Positions 18,363 to 27,974 are shown, counted from the first letter of the stretch. The stretch is 64,000 bases of DNA from an uncultured Ruminiclostridium sp. (GCA_910585505.1 CAJUFF010000001.1:27871-91870); one strand, 5' to 3'. Notes: generated by a model not told the origin, from the sequence alone. Numbers and translations are program-made.

Positions 18363-20831
18363 ATGCTGCTCAACAAAAACTGGAAAATGCTTTTTAACGG
18401 TGAAATTCTGCCCTGCCGCGGGTTCCCCGTTTCCATGTACCGCACTCTGCTGGCCAACGGAAGAATCGACGACCCGTATTACGGCGAAAATCAGTACGAC
18501 GCTAAAGAACTCAGCCGAAAGGATTGTGAATTTATCTGCGAATTTGAGCCTGAAGGAGAAATATTTGCGGAAGACAAGGTTTTTCTGCGTTTCTTTGGAA
18601 TTGATACGCTGTCTGAAGTATATCTCAACGGCAACATTCTCTTTGGCGGCGATAATATGTTTGTTACCTACGAATATGAAATCAGGGGATTGCTCAAACG
18701 CGGGTTAAATACGCTGAGAGTCAAAATTTCCTCCCCCCTCGAATACGCCGAGAAAAGGTTTGGGGAGCGCCCGCTGTACGGAGTGGAAGGTACGGTGCCG
18801 GGATATCAGCACATACGCAAGGCTCATTACATGTACGGCTGGGACTGGGGAATGCAGCTACCCGATATGGGCATATGGCGGAATGTTGAGATTGTGGGAA
18901 AATCCGTATGCGAAATATGCGGAGCTTATTACCGTCAGGAATTCAGGGACAGTTACAGAAAGCTTATACTTACCGTGACCCCCGAACTGCGGCCGTTTGT
19001 GATAAGGCCCGTTGAGCTGCTTACCGAAATAGAGCTGTCCGACGGCAGGAGCCTTATTTCGAGAAATCCGGTGCATAAGTGTGAAAGGCTTACCTTTGAA
19101 GTGGAAAATCCTCCCCTCTGGTGGGTAAGGGGATACGGAAAACAGCCGCTTCAAAGAGTGAAATTTACGCTGATAGAGGACGGAAAGGCAATAGACAGAT
19201 TTGAGGAGAGAATAGGATTCCGTGAGCTGACGGTAAGAAACGACGAAAAAGCGGGTAAATTCTGTTTCGTCTGCAACGGTACGGAAATATTCGCCATGGG
19301 AGCAAATATTATCCCCGAAGATCAGATTCTTCCTTCGGTAAACGATAAACGTACCGATTATATGCTCAGACAGTGCGCAAGAGCCAATTTCAACTGCGTC
19401 CGGGTATGGGGCGGCGGCGTTTATCCGAACGATCATTTTTTAAAGCGCTGCGACGAGCTGGGCTTTGTACTGTGGCAGGACTTTATGTTCGCCTGCGCGG
19501 CTTATCGGCTGACTCCTCAGATGGCAGCTTCCGTAAAAAAAGAGCTTAAGGACAACATAAAAAGAATTCGCAATCACCCCTGTCTGGGGCTGTGGTGCGG
19601 CAACAACGAGATAGAAAGCATGTGGGAGGGCTGGGGAGTACCTAAGGACGAGGAAGCTAAGGCGGACTATGCGGAGCTGTTTGAAAAAATTATTCCCGCC
19701 GCGCTGAAGGAATACGACCCCGACCGCTTTTACTGGCCCTCCTCTCCCTCATCCGGCGGCGGTCTGTACGGAGGCAAGTGCTTTAGCGGCAGCTCGGACA
19801 ACCATAGGGGAGATCAGCATTTCTGGGCGGTATGGCACGGCTTTAAACCTCTGGAGGAATTCCGAAGGTTTGATTTTCCTTTCTGTTCGGAATTCGGCTT
19901 TGAGTCGCTGCCCTCGGTAAAAACCGCGGAGACCTTCGCGCGTGGCAAGGATATGGATCTGTGCTCCCCGGTTATGGAAGCGCATCAGAAGTGCGTAATG
20001 GGGAATGAAAAGCTTCTGTTTTATACGGCGCAGATGTGCCGTACTCCGAAAAGCTTTGAAGAACTCGTTTACGCCACGCAGCTCGTGCAGGCGGAATCAA
20101 TACGCCTTAATGTAGAGCATATGCGAAGAAAAAGAGGAAAATGTATGGGCAGCCTGTACTGGCAATTTAACGACAGCAATCCCGTAATTTCTTGGTCGGC
20201 GGTGGATTACTTCGGAAGAGAAAAGGCGCTTTATTACGCCACCAAACGATTTTATGCACCTGTTCTGGTTTCCTGTCTCGAAGAAAGCCTGAACGATGTT
20301 CAATTGCATATATCAAACGAAACCACCGAAAGTATACTGGGAATTATTAAGTGGTCGCTGAGAAAAAACACCGGCGGCAAGATCGTGAACGGAGAAAAAG
20401 AGGTACAGGTTGAGGCGCTTTCATCGGAGGCGGTCATATCCCTTGACCTGTCAAAACATCTGAATACAAGGGAGATGAAAAGAAGCTGTTTTCTCGAATA
20501 CTGCCTTATTATTAACGGAAAAGAGGTATCCAAGGGATGCACGATCTTCGTAAAACCCAAAGCCTTTGAGTTTTTGCCGCCCGATTTTTCGCTTAATATA
20601 GAAGAAACGGGAAGGAGCTATATACTTAAGCTCAAAAGCAGGGCTTTTGCAAAGGGGGTTGTTCTGGACTTAAAGGACTGCGACTGCGTTTTTTCGGACA
20701 ACTTTTTCGATTTCAGCGGAAGCTATACGGTTGAGGTAGATAAGGATTCCCTTACCAAACCGCTTACGGCAGACGGATTCAGAAGGAGATTGTGTGTTAT
20801 GAGCTGCTTTGATCTTGGAACGAACGAATAA
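18363..20831 (+). CDS. Beta-mannosidase, glycoside hydrolase family 2
   Basis: The 822-residue enzyme should release terminal beta-mannose from manno-oligosaccharides. It has the GH2 order: sugar-binding domain, immunoglobulin-like domain, TIM barrel. Barrel motifs typical of the beta-mannosidase branch are YGWDWGMQLPDMGIWR (about 158-173), GANIIPED and NCVRVWGGGVYPND. The likely acid/base is E416 in WCGNNE and the likely nucleophile E510 in FCSEFG. I saw no signal peptide, so it is probably cytoplasmic, acting on imported mannosides. Start ATG at 18363 has GAAAGGA and lies downstream of the promoter; the longer reading to 18243 begins upstream of it. It is a single-gene transcript followed by a strong terminator. 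Confidence 0.93.
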   Translation: MLLNKNWKMLFNGEILPCRGFPVSMYRTLLANGRIDDPYYGENQYDAKELSRKDCEFICEFEPEGEIFAEDKVFLRFFGIDTLSEVYLNGNILFGGDNMFVTYEYEIRGLLKRGLNTLRVKISSPLEYAEKRFGERPLYGVEGTVPGYQHIRKAHYMYGWDWGMQLPDMGIWRNVEIVGKSVCEICGAYYRQEFRDSYRKLILTVTPELRPFVIRPVELLTEIELSDGRSLISRNPVHKCERLTFEVENPPLWWVRGYGKQPLQRVKFTLIEDGKAIDRFEERIGFRELTVRNDEKAGKFCFVCNGTEIFAMGANIIPEDQILPSVNDKRTDYMLRQCARANFNCVRVWGGGVYPNDHFLKRCDELGFVLWQDFMFACAAYRLTPQMAASVKKELKDNIKRIRNHPCLGLWCGNNEIESMWEGWGVPKDEEAKADYAELFEKIIPAALKEYDPDRFYWPSSPSSGGGLYGGKCFSGSSDNHRGDQHFWAVWHGFKPLEEFRRFDFPFCSEFGFESLPSVKTAETFARGKDMDLCSPVMEAHQKCVMGNEKLLFYTAQMCRTPKSFEELVYATQLVQAESIRLNVEHMRRKRGKCMGSLYWQFNDSNPVISWSAVDYFGREKALYYATKRFYAPVLVSCLEESLNDVQLHISNETTESILGIIKWSLRKNTGGKIVNGEKEVQVEALSSEAVISLDLSKHLNTREMKRSCFLEYCLIINGKEVSKGCTIFVKPKAFEFLPPDFSLNIEETGRSYILKLKSRAFAKGVVLDLKDCDCVFSDNFFDFSGSYTVEVDKDSLTKPLTADGFRRRLCVMSCFDLGTNE

Positions 20832-20887
20832 CGAGCAGTTGAACATATTTTACTTTATGTATAATATCCACCTCAATAAACAATTTG

Positions 20888-20926
20888 AAAAACTGCGATT
20901 CGATTTTAAAACGAATCGCAGTTTTT
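20888..20926. terminator. Strong terminator after the beta-mannosidase
   Basis: AAAAACTGCGATTCG pairs with CGAATCGCAGTTTTT (15 bp, 9-nt loop). The A and T runs on both sides would allow termination in either direction. Confidence 0.88.
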
Positions 20927-21036
20927 ATACCAATCTTTAATCAAGTTGTAGACTTGATTAAAGATTGCAATTATACCTCGTACTAATAACCATTTTGACT
21001 ATGATTTTATCCTGTGTCAAAATGGTTATTAGTATA
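20927..21036. repeat. Double-hairpin interspersed repeat
   Basis: ATACCAAT with hairpin CAATCTTTAATCAAGT / ACTTGATTAAAGATTG matches the copy at 4434. It is followed by the stem 2 found at 793-845 (ATAACCATTTTGAC ... GTCAAAATGGTTAT) and ATTAGTATA. It is thus a combination of the halves of two other copies. Confidence 0.8.
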
Positions 21037-21195
21037 ATACTAAATCCCAATAGAAATCCGACAAATCCGACGATTGGGGCGTCCCTACTCTGCGTCAGCC
21101 CTCCTTGAAATATGGCATATTCCTGCGTCGGGACTTCCTTGATTAGGAACGCCCCACCCGCCGCCTTTGTCTGATTTCTACTGAGAATTAGTATA
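21037..21195. repeat. 153-bp interspersed element, copy 2, with ATACTAA/ATTAGTAT ends
   Basis: The core at 21043-21195 matches 441-593 with two differences. Here the left flank ATACTAA is intact, so the inverted ends read ATACTAAATCCCAATAGAAA and its imperfect complement. It abuts the preceding double-hairpin repeat and lies downstream of spoVAE. The roughly 400-bp gap between the beta-mannosidase and spoVAE is filled by the terminator and these two repeats. Confidence 0.87.
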
Positions 21196-21245
21196 AGCAC
21201 TTATTTGCAAATCATTCCAAATTCAAGTATGATTTACAAATAGTA

Positions 21246-21617
21246 TCAGCTCATTTTGTCCCCTCGCTTGAAGCACCTTGCCACAATAAGTCCGAACACC
21301 ACCGCCGCCGTAAGTCCTGCGGCTCCCGCGGTAAAGCCTCCGGTGAACGCGCCTAATAGACCGTCCTCCTGAACAGCTTGCTTTACGCCCTTTGCCAACG
21401 TGTAGCCAAAACCGGTCAGGGGTACAGTTGCGCCCGCGCCCGCAAAATCAACAAGAGGCTCGTATACTCCGCATCCGCCCAGGACTACTCCCACAATTAC
21501 GTAAATTACAAGAATACGAGCGGGTGTAAGTTTTGTAAGATCTATAAGAAGCTGGCCTATAAGGCAGAATCCGCCGCCTATCACAAATGCCCAGAAATAT
21601 TCCATAAATGTTTCCAT
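21246..21617 (-). CDS. spoVAE: Stage V sporulation protein AE (SpoVAEB)
   Basis: A 123-residue polytopic membrane protein of the SpoVA family, which forms the inner-membrane channel for dipicolinic acid during spore maturation and germination. About four hydrophobic segments are visible, including FVIGGGFCLIGQLLIDL and VVFGLIVARC. The family motif region GAGATVPLTGFG is present. It is the last gene of a three-gene operon, 18 bases after spoVAD. A GGAAAGGAAAAAAGCG site precedes the ATG. Confidence 0.93.
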   Translation of the reverse strand: METFMEYFWAFVIGGGFCLIGQLLIDLTKLTPARILVIYVIVGVVLGGCGVYEPLVDFAGAGATVPLTGFGYTLAKGVKQAVQEDGLLGAFTGGFTAGAAGLTAAVVFGLIVARCFKRGDKMS

Positions 21618-21635
21618 GCGCTTTTTTCCTTTCCA

Positions 21636-22646
21636 TTAAAATGCCGAAATATGAACCGCGTGGCTTATACCGGGAATGCTTTCCCCCTGCTGCACAATCG
21701 TTGGCGACATAAGCGCTCCGGTAGCCGCAAACAAAACGTTTTTCAGCCGCCCGGCGGCAATTTCGGGCAAAATATATCCGCATAACACCGAAGCGCTGCA
21801 CCCGCAGCCGGAACCGCCGGCGTGTACGTCCTGTTTTTCCAAATCATACAGCATAAGACCGCAGTCGTTGTGCTTTTCGGATATATCTATATTATCTTTC
21901 TGAAACAGCTCTGTCAGTATATCGCTTCCCACTTTTCCCAGATCCCCGGTCAGTATAAGATCAAAGGCGTCAATGCTCTGCCCCATATTGGCAAGATGAC
22001 GGGAAATTGTATCGTGTGCGGCTTCCGCCATTGCGGCGCCCATATTATTGGCGTCGGTTATTCCCATATCCTTGATTTTACCCACGGTTACCGCTTTTAC
22101 ATAAGGAGGAGCTCCGTGAGGAGATACTATTGCGCAGCCTGCCGCAGTAGCCGTCCACTGAGCGGTAGGAGTGCGCTGTCCGCCGTAGTTTACGGGAAGC
22201 CTGAACTGTCTCTCGGCGGAACAAAAGTGAGATGAGGTCACCGCCGCCGCGTTTATGGCCGCTCCGCTGTCCACAAAAATTGACGCCAATCCCAAGCTTT
22301 CCGCCATTGTAGAACAAGCTCCAAACAGACCGTAAAACGGTATGCTTGTATCTCTCGCTCCGTAAGCGGAGGCAACGCATTGGTTCAGCAGGTCTCCGGC
22401 GAAAAGAAAATCCATATCGCTTTCCGAGAATTTTCCTTTGCTTAACGCGTTGGTAAAGGCGTACTGCTGAAGCTTGCTTTCGCTTTTTTCCCAACTGTTT
22501 TCCCCTAAGGTTACATCATCGGAAAGGTAGTCAAAATATTCCGCCAGGGGACCCTCGCCCTCCTTTTTTCCTGCGGCGGCAGCGTAAGCGGAGATTGTGG
22601 GCGCCGATTGAAGATTTATCGTACCGTCTTTTACAATATTTGCCAT
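21636..22646 (-). CDS. spoVAD: Stage V sporulation protein AD
   Basis: The 336-residue protein has the thiolase-like fold of SpoVAD, the soluble dipicolinate-binding component of the spore channel on the inner-membrane surface. Recognisable stretches are FYGLFGACSTMAESLGLAS, which holds the vestigial thiolase cysteine position, and GGSGCGCSASVLCGYILP. It lies 12 bases after spoVAC and has AAAGGAGCTAAACA before the ATG, consistent with translation as one unit. Confidence 0.95.
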   Translation of the reverse strand: MANIVKDGTINLQSAPTISAYAAAAGKKEGEGPLAEYFDYLSDDVTLGENSWEKSESKLQQYAFTNALSKGKFSESDMDFLFAGDLLNQCVASAYGARDTSIPFYGLFGACSTMAESLGLASIFVDSGAAINAAAVTSSHFCSAERQFRLPVNYGGQRTPTAQWTATAAGCAIVSPHGAPPYVKAVTVGKIKDMGITDANNMGAAMAEAAHDTISRHLANMGQSIDAFDLILTGDLGKVGSDILTELFQKDNIDISEKHNDCGLMLYDLEKQDVHAGGSGCGCSASVLCGYILPEIAAGRLKNVLFAATGALMSPTIVQQGESIPGISHAVHISAF

Positions 22647-22658
22647 TGTTTAGCTCCT

Positions 22659-23105
22659 TTACTGCATTATTTGAAAAATATAAAGAATTATACCGTATAC
22701 TACCGAGGTAAGAATGCCGTACACTATTACGGGACCCGCTATAATGAACATTTTTGCGGCAGTGCCCAATATAAAGCCTTCGGTTTTGAATTCAAGCGCC
22801 GGAGCAACTACGGAGTTGGCGAAGCCGGTTATGGGTACTAAAGTACCCGCTCCGCCGTGTTTTGCGATTTTATCGTAAAGCTTAAGGCCGGTAAGGAGCG
22901 CACTCAGAAATACGAGTGTTATGGAGGTTACGGAGCGGGCGTGAAGCTCGGTCATACCCAGATAGGTGTATAGGTTGAATAGAGCCTGTCCCAGACAGCA
23001 TATCAAACCGCCTATTACAAAGGCTTTGGGCAGCGTAAAATACAGCTTGGTGCCGGGAGAGTGTTTTTTGGTTAATTTATCGTATTCGTTATTAGTCATA
23101 TTCAT
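22659..23105 (-). CDS. spoVAC: Stage V sporulation protein AC
   Basis: A 148-residue membrane protein with several hydrophobic helices; SpoVAC is the mechanosensitive channel-like member of the SpoVA complex. GTLVPITGFANSVVAPALEFKTEG is the family signature region. First gene of spoVAC-AD-AE, starting at an ATG with GAAAGGATATCAATT before it. The genes face the same way as rplQ, but a 30-bp-stem terminator separates them. A sigma-G promoter would be expected in the A/T-rich 60 bases upstream; I could not place one with confidence. Confidence 0.94.
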   Translation of the reverse strand: MNMTNNEYDKLTKKHSPGTKLYFTLPKAFVIGGLICCLGQALFNLYTYLGMTELHARSVTSITLVFLSALLTGLKLYDKIAKHGGAGTLVPITGFANSVVAPALEFKTEGFILGTAAKMFIIAGPVIVYGILTSVVYGIILYIFQIMQ

Positions 23106-23162
23106 AATTGATATCCTTTCGCAAAAAATCGACTTTTATCATATTTTTTCTTTTTTTCTCTC

Positions 23163-23226
23163 AAATATTCATAAAAAGAACAGACTGCTTTTCCTCAAAA
23201 GCAGTCTGTTCTTTTTATGAATATTT
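23163..23226. terminator. Very strong terminator at the end of the ribosomal/alpha operon
   Basis: A perfect 30-bp stem (core AGAACAGACTGCTTTT and its complement) with a 4-nt loop, flanked by A and T runs. It lies 8 bases past the rplQ stop and insulates spoVA from the ribosomal operon. The symmetry allows it to act on both strands. Confidence 0.92.
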
Positions 23227-23233
23227 AAACCAA

Positions 23234-23566
23234 TTAAACCAACTCAATAATAGCCATCTCGGCAGCGTCTCCGCGGCGGGGACCTGTCTTGATTATCCTT
23301 GTATATCCGCCGTTAACGTCCTTATACTTAGGAGAAATTTCGTCAAACAGCTTCTTGCTGACTTCCTCCTTGGTAATGTAAGCGAATACCTGACGCTTGC
23401 TGTGAAGGTCGGTGTTCTTTCCGAGAGTTATCATTTTCTCGGCTTCGCTTTTTACTTCCTTGGCTCTGGTAACAGTGGTCTCGATTTTGCCGTTTTCCAG
23501 CAAAAATGTTACCATCGCTCTGAGCATCGCTTTTCTATGATCGCTGGTTCTTCCCAGTTTTCTCAT
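23234..23566 (-). CDS. rplQ: Large-subunit ribosomal protein L17
   Basis: 110 residues, the usual bacterial length. It begins [18 protein letters not shown] and ends EMAIIELV, both standard for L17. It binds 23S rRNA near the exit tunnel on the solvent face. It is the last gene of the alpha operon, 84 bases after rpoA, and is followed directly by the strong terminator. Confidence 0.97.
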   Translation of the reverse strand: MRKLGRTSDHRKAMLRAMVTFLLENGKIETTVTRAKEVKSEAEKMITLGKNTDLHSKRQVFAYITKEEVSKKLFDEISPKYKDVNGGYTRIIKTGPRRGDAAEMAIIELV

Positions 23567-23650
23567 TGGCTTATACTCCTTTCCGTACAGAGTTTGTTTC
23601 CTTCGGCGAGTTATCTTTATTCACATCGCCTCGGAAAACCTAATCGTAGG

Positions 23651-24607
23651 TCATTCCTCCGGCTCCGCAAGGTCAAAGCCCAACGAATTAAGCTTTGCTC
23701 TTACCTCGTCAAAGGATTTCTTGCCTAAGTTGCGTACCTTCATCATTTCGTCGGGGGACTTTGTGATAAGATCCTCAACCGTGTTGATATTGGCGCGCTT
23801 CAGGCAGTTGAAGGAACGCACCGAAAGCTCCAGATCCTCGATAGTCATTTCGAGAACCTTGTCCTTGCTCTTGTCGTCCTTTTCAACCATAAGCTCAGGC
23901 TGGTTAGCCTCGTCGGACAGCTCGACAAACAGCTGCAAATGCTCACAAAGCACCTTTGCCGCATAGCTTACCGCTTCCTTGGCGGAAATGGTTCCGTCCG
24001 TCCACACCTCGATGATGAGCTTGTCAAAGTCGGTGCGCTGTCCCACACGAGTATTTTCAACAGAATAGTTAACCTTAAGAACAGGTGTGTAAATGCTGTC
24101 AACCGCAATTATTCCTATGGGCGGCTGTACCATTTTAGACTTGTTCTTTTCAGCACTTACGTAACCTCGGCCTCTGTCAAAAGTAAGCTCCATATAGAGC
24201 TTAGCGCCTGCCGTGAGAGTGGCGATATGCATTCCGGGATCGAGTATCTCTATCTCGCTGTCCGTTTTAATGTCGCCCGCCAGTACCTCACATTCGCCGT
24301 TTGCTTCAATGTACACCGTCTTGGGGCTTTCCCCGTACATTTTAGCTATTAAACCCTTAATATTCAGAATTATCTCGGTTACGTCTTCCTTAACGCCGGG
24401 AATAGTGGAAAATTCATGCTGAACCCCGTCGATCTTTACACTCGTAACCGCAACTCCGGGCAAAGAGGAGAGCAATACACGCCTCAGGCTGTTGCCTAAC
24501 GTGTTGCCGAAACCGCATTCCAACGGCTCTAAGGTAAACATTCCGTATTTACCGTCGGGCTTGAGCTTTACGGTTTCTATTTCCGGCTTTTCAATTCTTT
24601 CAAGCAT
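23651..24607 (-). CDS. rpoA: DNA-directed RNA polymerase alpha subunit
   Basis: 318 residues. The N-terminal assembly domain has [17 protein letters not shown]. The C-terminal DNA- and activator-binding domain is in [20 protein letters not shown] and [16 protein letters not shown]. It is the scaffold for polymerase assembly. Start chosen at 24607 because AGGAGGGTTACAGA precedes this ATG; a 14-residue longer reading lacks such a site. The 249 bases before it, after rpsD, contain GGGGCGG...CCGCCCC-type pairing and may hold a promoter or processing site, but I could not define one. Confidence 0.97.
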   Translation of the reverse strand: MLERIEKPEIETVKLKPDGKYGMFTLEPLECGFGNTLGNSLRRVLLSSLPGVAVTSVKIDGVQHEFSTIPGVKEDVTEIILNIKGLIAKMYGESPKTVYIEANGECEVLAGDIKTDSEIEILDPGMHIATLTAGAKLYMELTFDRGRGYVSAEKNKSKMVQPPIGIIAVDSIYTPVLKVNYSVENTRVGQRTDFDKLIIEVWTDGTISAKEAVSYAAKVLCEHLQLFVELSDEANQPELMVEKDDKSKDKVLEMTIEDLELSVRSFNCLKRANINTVEDLITKSPDEMMKVRNLGKKSFDEVRAKLNSLGFDLAEPEE

Positions 24608-24856
24608 TCTGTAACCCTCCTGCTGTTCGGGATCCGCCGCTTCGGTCAACCGAATCGGGGAATCGTATAATTGTTTTGCTCAGGGGCTTCCGCCTTACCG
24701 CGTCTTGCAACGCGTAAGTGACAGAAAATATTGGGCGTTTCCGCCCCGATTAATTTTAAATTACGATAACTCGATTGTAAATTAAAAATAACCGCACCAT
24801 AGTTCTTCTCGTCCGTTCCCTGCCGTTTTCCGCAAAACAGCGTTTTTTCTTCGCTA

Positions 24857-25453
24857 TTATTTGGAATACAACTCGATTACGAGCTGCTCTTCGATCTCGA
24901 AGTCAAGCTCATCTCTCTGAGGAAGACGAGTAACAACCGCGCTGGAGGCTTCCTTGTTCAGGTCCAGCCAAACGGGAATAAGTCTGCCGTTGGCAGCTTC
25001 CGCGATCTGAGCAAACTTGGGGCTCTTCTTGCTTTTTTCCGAAAGAGCGACAACATCGCCGGGCTTTACTCTATAAGAAGGAATATCAACTCTCTTGCCG
25101 TTAACGGTAAAGTGACCGTGACCTACAAGCTGACGGGATTCACGGCGGGTAATTGCCATACCCATTCTGAATACAACGTTGTCAAGACGGGATTCCAAAA
25201 GCTTTATAAGGTTTTCACCGGCAACGCCCTCTTCCTTGATAGCCATTTCATAGTAATGATGGAACTGCTTTTCAAGAACGCCGTAAATAAATTTCAGCTT
25301 CTGCTTCTCCTTAAGCTGCATTCCGTACTCGGAAACTTTCTTGCGGGGATTTCCGTTACCCTTTCTGTTTGTTTCCTTGCTGTAGCCCAAAACCGCGGGG
25401 CTTATTCCCAGTGCCTTGCATCTCTTAAGCACAGGTGTTCTATCTACTGCCAT
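24857..25453 (-). CDS. rpsD: Small-subunit ribosomal protein S4, zinc-free form
   Basis: 198 residues with the S4 RNA-binding fold in RLDNVVFRMGMAITRRESRQ and HGHFTVNGKRVDIPSYRVKPGD. The N-terminus has a single cysteine (KRCKALG), not the four-cysteine zinc motif, so it is the C-minus form. S4 nucleates 30S assembly. It sits at the usual alpha-operon place between rpsK and rpoA. Confidence 0.97.
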   Translation of the reverse strand: MAVDRTPVLKRCKALGISPAVLGYSKETNRKGNGNPRKKVSEYGMQLKEKQKLKFIYGVLEKQFHHYYEMAIKEEGVAGENLIKLLESRLDNVVFRMGMAITRRESRQLVGHGHFTVNGKRVDIPSYRVKPGDVVALSEKSKKSPKFAQIAEAANGRLIPVWLDLNKEASSAVVTRLPQRDELDFEIEEQLVIELYSK

Positions 25454-25559
25454 TGTAATATTTTCCTTTCTTTCAAGGAAATCCGAACAGCTCGGCTTTC
25501 CTGACGTTTATTTATGTTGTATCGGTCTTCCCGACACCGAGCAACGACGCTCGGTAAAA

Positions 25560-25964
25560 CTATACGCGTCTTCTCTTGGGAGGACGGCATCCGTTGTGAG
25601 GGATGGGGGTTACATCCTTGATCATTCTTACTTCAAGGCCTGCCGCGGACAGCGCTCTTATAGCCGCTTCACGTCCCGCGCCGGGGCCCTTTACGTATAC
25701 CTCGACGGTTTTAAGGCCGTGCACCATTGCCGCCTTCGCCGCCGTTTCGGCTGCCGACTGAGCCGCGAAGGGAGTGGACTTTCTGTTGCCTCTGAAGCCC
25801 AGTCCGCCTGCGCTTGCCCATGAAAGGGTGTTGCCCTGAAGGTCGGTTATAGTAACGATCGTATTGTTAAAAGTAGACTGAATATGTGCCGAACCGTTTT
25901 CGATGTTCTTGCGGTCGCGGCGGCGAAGTCCTGCCTTTTTAACATTAGCTTTGTTCCCTGCCAT
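25560..25964 (-). CDS. rpsK: Small-subunit ribosomal protein S11
   Basis: 134 residues with [37 protein letters not shown] and the C-terminal [18 protein letters not shown], all characteristic of S11, which helps shape the mRNA path on the 30S platform. It starts 24 bases after rpsM. Confidence 0.98.
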   Translation of the reverse strand: MAGNKANVKKAGLRRRDRKNIENGSAHIQSTFNNTIVTITDLQGNTLSWASAGGLGFRGNRKSTPFAAQSAAETAAKAAMVHGLKTVEVYVKGPGAGREAAIRALSAAGLEVRMIKDVTPIPHNGCRPPKRRRV

Positions 25965-25988
25965 TTATTAGCTTCCTTTCTGTAAAAA

Positions 25989-26357
25989 TTACTTCTTCTT
26001 GTTAGCGATGGTCTTTGCGGGACCCTTGCGGGTTCTGGCGTTGGTCTTTGTTCTCTGACCTCTTACGGGAAGACCCTTGCGATGACGAACGCCGCGGTAG
26101 CAGTTAATTTCAACCAGACGCTTGATATTCAAAGCGACTTCACGTCTGAGGTCGCCTTCCACGCGGTAGTTTGCGTCGATAACCTCACGGATCTTTGCTT
26201 CCTGATCCTCGGTAAGGTCCTTGACGCGAGTGTCAGGGTTAACGCCTGCAGCCGCGAGAATGTCATTTGCGGATTTTCTGCCTATACCGTATACATAGGT
26301 CAAGCCGATTTCAACGCGCTTTTCCTTGGGCAGATCCACACCAGCGATTCTTGCCAT
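25989..26357 (-). CDS. rpsM: Small-subunit ribosomal protein S13
   Basis: 122 residues; begins [19 protein letters not shown] and has the helix-two-turn-helix and basic tail ([19 protein letters not shown]) that contact 16S rRNA and P-site tRNA. It follows rpmJ and starts the S13-S11-S4-alpha-L17 block. Confidence 0.98.
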   Translation of the reverse strand: MARIAGVDLPKEKRVEIGLTYVYGIGRKSANDILAAAGVNPDTRVKDLTEDQEAKIREVIDANYRVEGDLRREVALNIKRLVEINCYRGVRHRKGLPVRGQRTKTNARTRKGPAKTIANKKK

Positions 26358-26414
26358 ACTTTAAACCTTTCCTTTCCTGTGAAGGAGCCGGCTCCTTCAA
26401 TTATATGAAGGGCC

Positions 26415-26528
26415 TCAGCCCTGTCTTTGTTTATGCTTGGGATCCTTGCAGATCACCATAACTCTGCCCTTGCGCTTGATTACCTTGCACTTGTCGCACA
26501 TGGGCTTTACTGAAGGTCTTACTTTCAT
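26415..26528 (-). CDS. rpmJ: Large-subunit ribosomal protein L36, zinc-ribbon form
   Basis: A 37-residue gene. It begins [20 protein letters not shown] and continues through [16 protein letters not shown]. The CxxC ... C ... H ligands for zinc are all present. ATG at 26528 has GAAAGGATGTAACGAA upstream. It lies between infA and rpsM as in other Firmicutes. Confidence 0.96.
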   Translation of the reverse strand: MKVRPSVKPMCDKCKVIKRKGRVMVICKDPKHKQRQG

Positions 26529-26570
26529 TTCGTTACATCCTTTCTGACATGCCAACGGTTTTTTTGAATT

Positions 26571-26789
26571 TTACTTGGCTCTCCATGTAATTCTGCCCTT
26601 GGTCAGGTCGTAAGGCGACATTTCAATAGTTACCTTATCGCCGGGAAGAATGCGGATGTAATTCATACGCAGCTTACCGCTTACATGAGCTAAAATAACA
26701 TGACCGTTGGAAAGCTTAACATTGAACATTGCGTTGGGCAACGCTTCCTGTATAATGCCTTCTACTTCGATTACATCTTCTTTGGACAA
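26571..26789 (-). CDS. infA: Translation initiation factor IF-1
   Basis: 72 residues, the usual size, an S1-type OB fold. It begins [20 protein letters not shown] and ends [12 protein letters not shown]. It binds the 30S A site during initiation. It follows the KOW protein gene after a 143-bp gap. Confidence 0.98.
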   Translation of the reverse strand: MSKEDVIEVEGIIQEALPNAMFNVKLSNGHVILAHVSGKLRMNYIRILPGDKVTIEMSPYDLTKGRITWRAK

Positions 26790-26932
26790 GCTATGATCAT
26801 TCCTTTCCTGTGGGTTGTTAAGCCGCTTCTTCTAAAGTAATCGCATCAATTATAACACGTACTCTTTAAAAATTTTGCCGTATTTTGCGGCTTGATCATT
26901 TCCGTGGTGATGTTATTATCGGATCCGAGCTT

Positions 26933-27178
26933 CTAAGATTTCTTAAGATCGTTTAAGAACCTTCTCAGCTTTTTGTCCGTCAGCTGCTCCAAATCAATTT
27001 TATAATTGGTTTTTTGCAGATGCTTGGGATTCTTGCGTTTCGGTCTTTCAAGCGGACGCTCCTTCCCGTCGGCCACGATAACAAAATCCTTTTCGTCGTC
27101 CGTTCCGATCACGGCCATATAATAGCCCTTGTCGCGTCCCGCCCTGCTTATGACCACATATCCTTTTTCAAATTCCAT
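26933..27178 (-). CDS. KOW-domain RNA-binding protein (L14e-like)
   Basis: 81 residues. The N-terminal half is a KOW/SH3-like fold (FEKGYVVISRAGRDKGYYMA); the C-terminal half is charged and lysine-rich. Proteins like this occur between map and infA in many Clostridia and resemble archaeal/eukaryotic L14e. The role is not established; an accessory ribosome-associated RNA-binding function is likely from context. It starts 40 bases after map. Confidence 0.85.
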   Translation of the reverse strand: MEFEKGYVVISRAGRDKGYYMAVIGTDDEKDFVIVADGKERPLERPKRKNPKHLQKTNYKIDLEQLTDKKLRRFLNDLKKS

Positions 27179-27218
27179 ATGATTTTTCGCTCAGACAATC
27201 TCCGCTTCTTCCTAACCG

Positions 27219-27974
27219 TCAATGTGTCGGAAGAGTCAGTATCATCGGCTCCCCTTCGGTAATAAGAACGGTGTGTTCAAAATGCGCGGACATTTTGCCG
27301 TTTCCCTCCACTACCGTCCATTTGTCGTCCAGAACGTTTACGTTTTCCGTAGTCTGGTTCACCATGGGTTCAATGGCAATGGTCATTCCCGGTATAAGTC
27401 TCGGACCTCTTCCGGGTTTTCCGAAATTCGGCACTTCCGGATCCTCGTGCATTTCACGTCCCACTCCGTGTCCGATATATTTTTTTACCACATAATACCC
27501 AGCGGTTTCCACACATATCTGAACCGCATTGCTTATATCGCCTACCCGGTTGCCTTTAACCGCCTGAGCTATTCCCTTATAAAGAGCGGTCTCGGTTGCC
27601 CGGAGCAAAAGCTCCTTTTCCTCGCTCACACCGCCGATTCTGAACGTTCTGGTATTGTCGCCCATATAACCGTCAAGCTCGGCAACTATGTCGCAGGAGA
27701 TTATGTCGCCCTCTTTGAGAATTTTCTTTTTGGAAGGTATTCCGTGTATAAGCTCCTCGTTGACCGAAAAGCAATTGTGCCCCGGAAATCCTCCGTAGCC
27801 CTTACAGGGGGAGTGACCTCCTTTTGAAACGACGTAGTCGTTCACTATCCTGTCAAGCTCCCATGTGGAGACACCCGCAACGGCGTTTTTGCCCGCAAGC
27901 TCCAGTGCCTGTGCGGCAAGCTCGCCCGCCTTTATCATCTTCGGGATCTCCTTTACGGATTTTACCTGTATCAT
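27219..27974 (-). CDS. map: Methionine aminopeptidase, type I
   Basis: 251 residues; removes the initiator methionine from new proteins using two metal ions. Ligand-bearing stretches seen are GDIISCDIVAELDGYMGDNTRTF (two aspartates), IGHGVGREMHEDP (histidine), IAIEPMV and VVEGNGKMSAHFEHT (glutamates). There is no N-terminal zinc-finger extension. It follows adk after one base, so the two are surely co-transcribed. Confidence 0.96.
   Translation of the reverse strand: MIQVKSVKEIPKMIKAGELAAQALELAGKNAVAGVSTWELDRIVNDYVVSKGGHSPCKGYGGFPGHNCFSVNEELIHGIPSKKKILKEGDIISCDIVAELDGYMGDNTRTFRIGGVSEEKELLLRATETALYKGIAQAVKGNRVGDISNAVQICVETAGYYVVKKYIGHGVGREMHEDPEVPNFGKPGRGPRLIPGMTIAIEPMVNQTTENVNVLDDKWTVVEGNGKMSAHFEHTVLITEGEPMILTLPTH

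Noticed and set aside
20958..21200. 80-codon minus-strand frame covering the repeats at 21 kb
   Set aside because: It lies wholly within the interspersed elements, ends at their borders and has no ribosome binding site; best seen as a chance translation of a repeat.
21246..23105. spoVA genes as part of the ribosomal transcript
   Set aside because: A perfect 30-bp-stem terminator lies between rplQ and spoVAC, and spoVA is expected to be forespore-specific.
23106..23162. A sigma-G promoter for spoVAC
   Set aside because: A TATGATA-like -10 is present, but the only -35 candidate is about 22 bases away, outside usual spacing.
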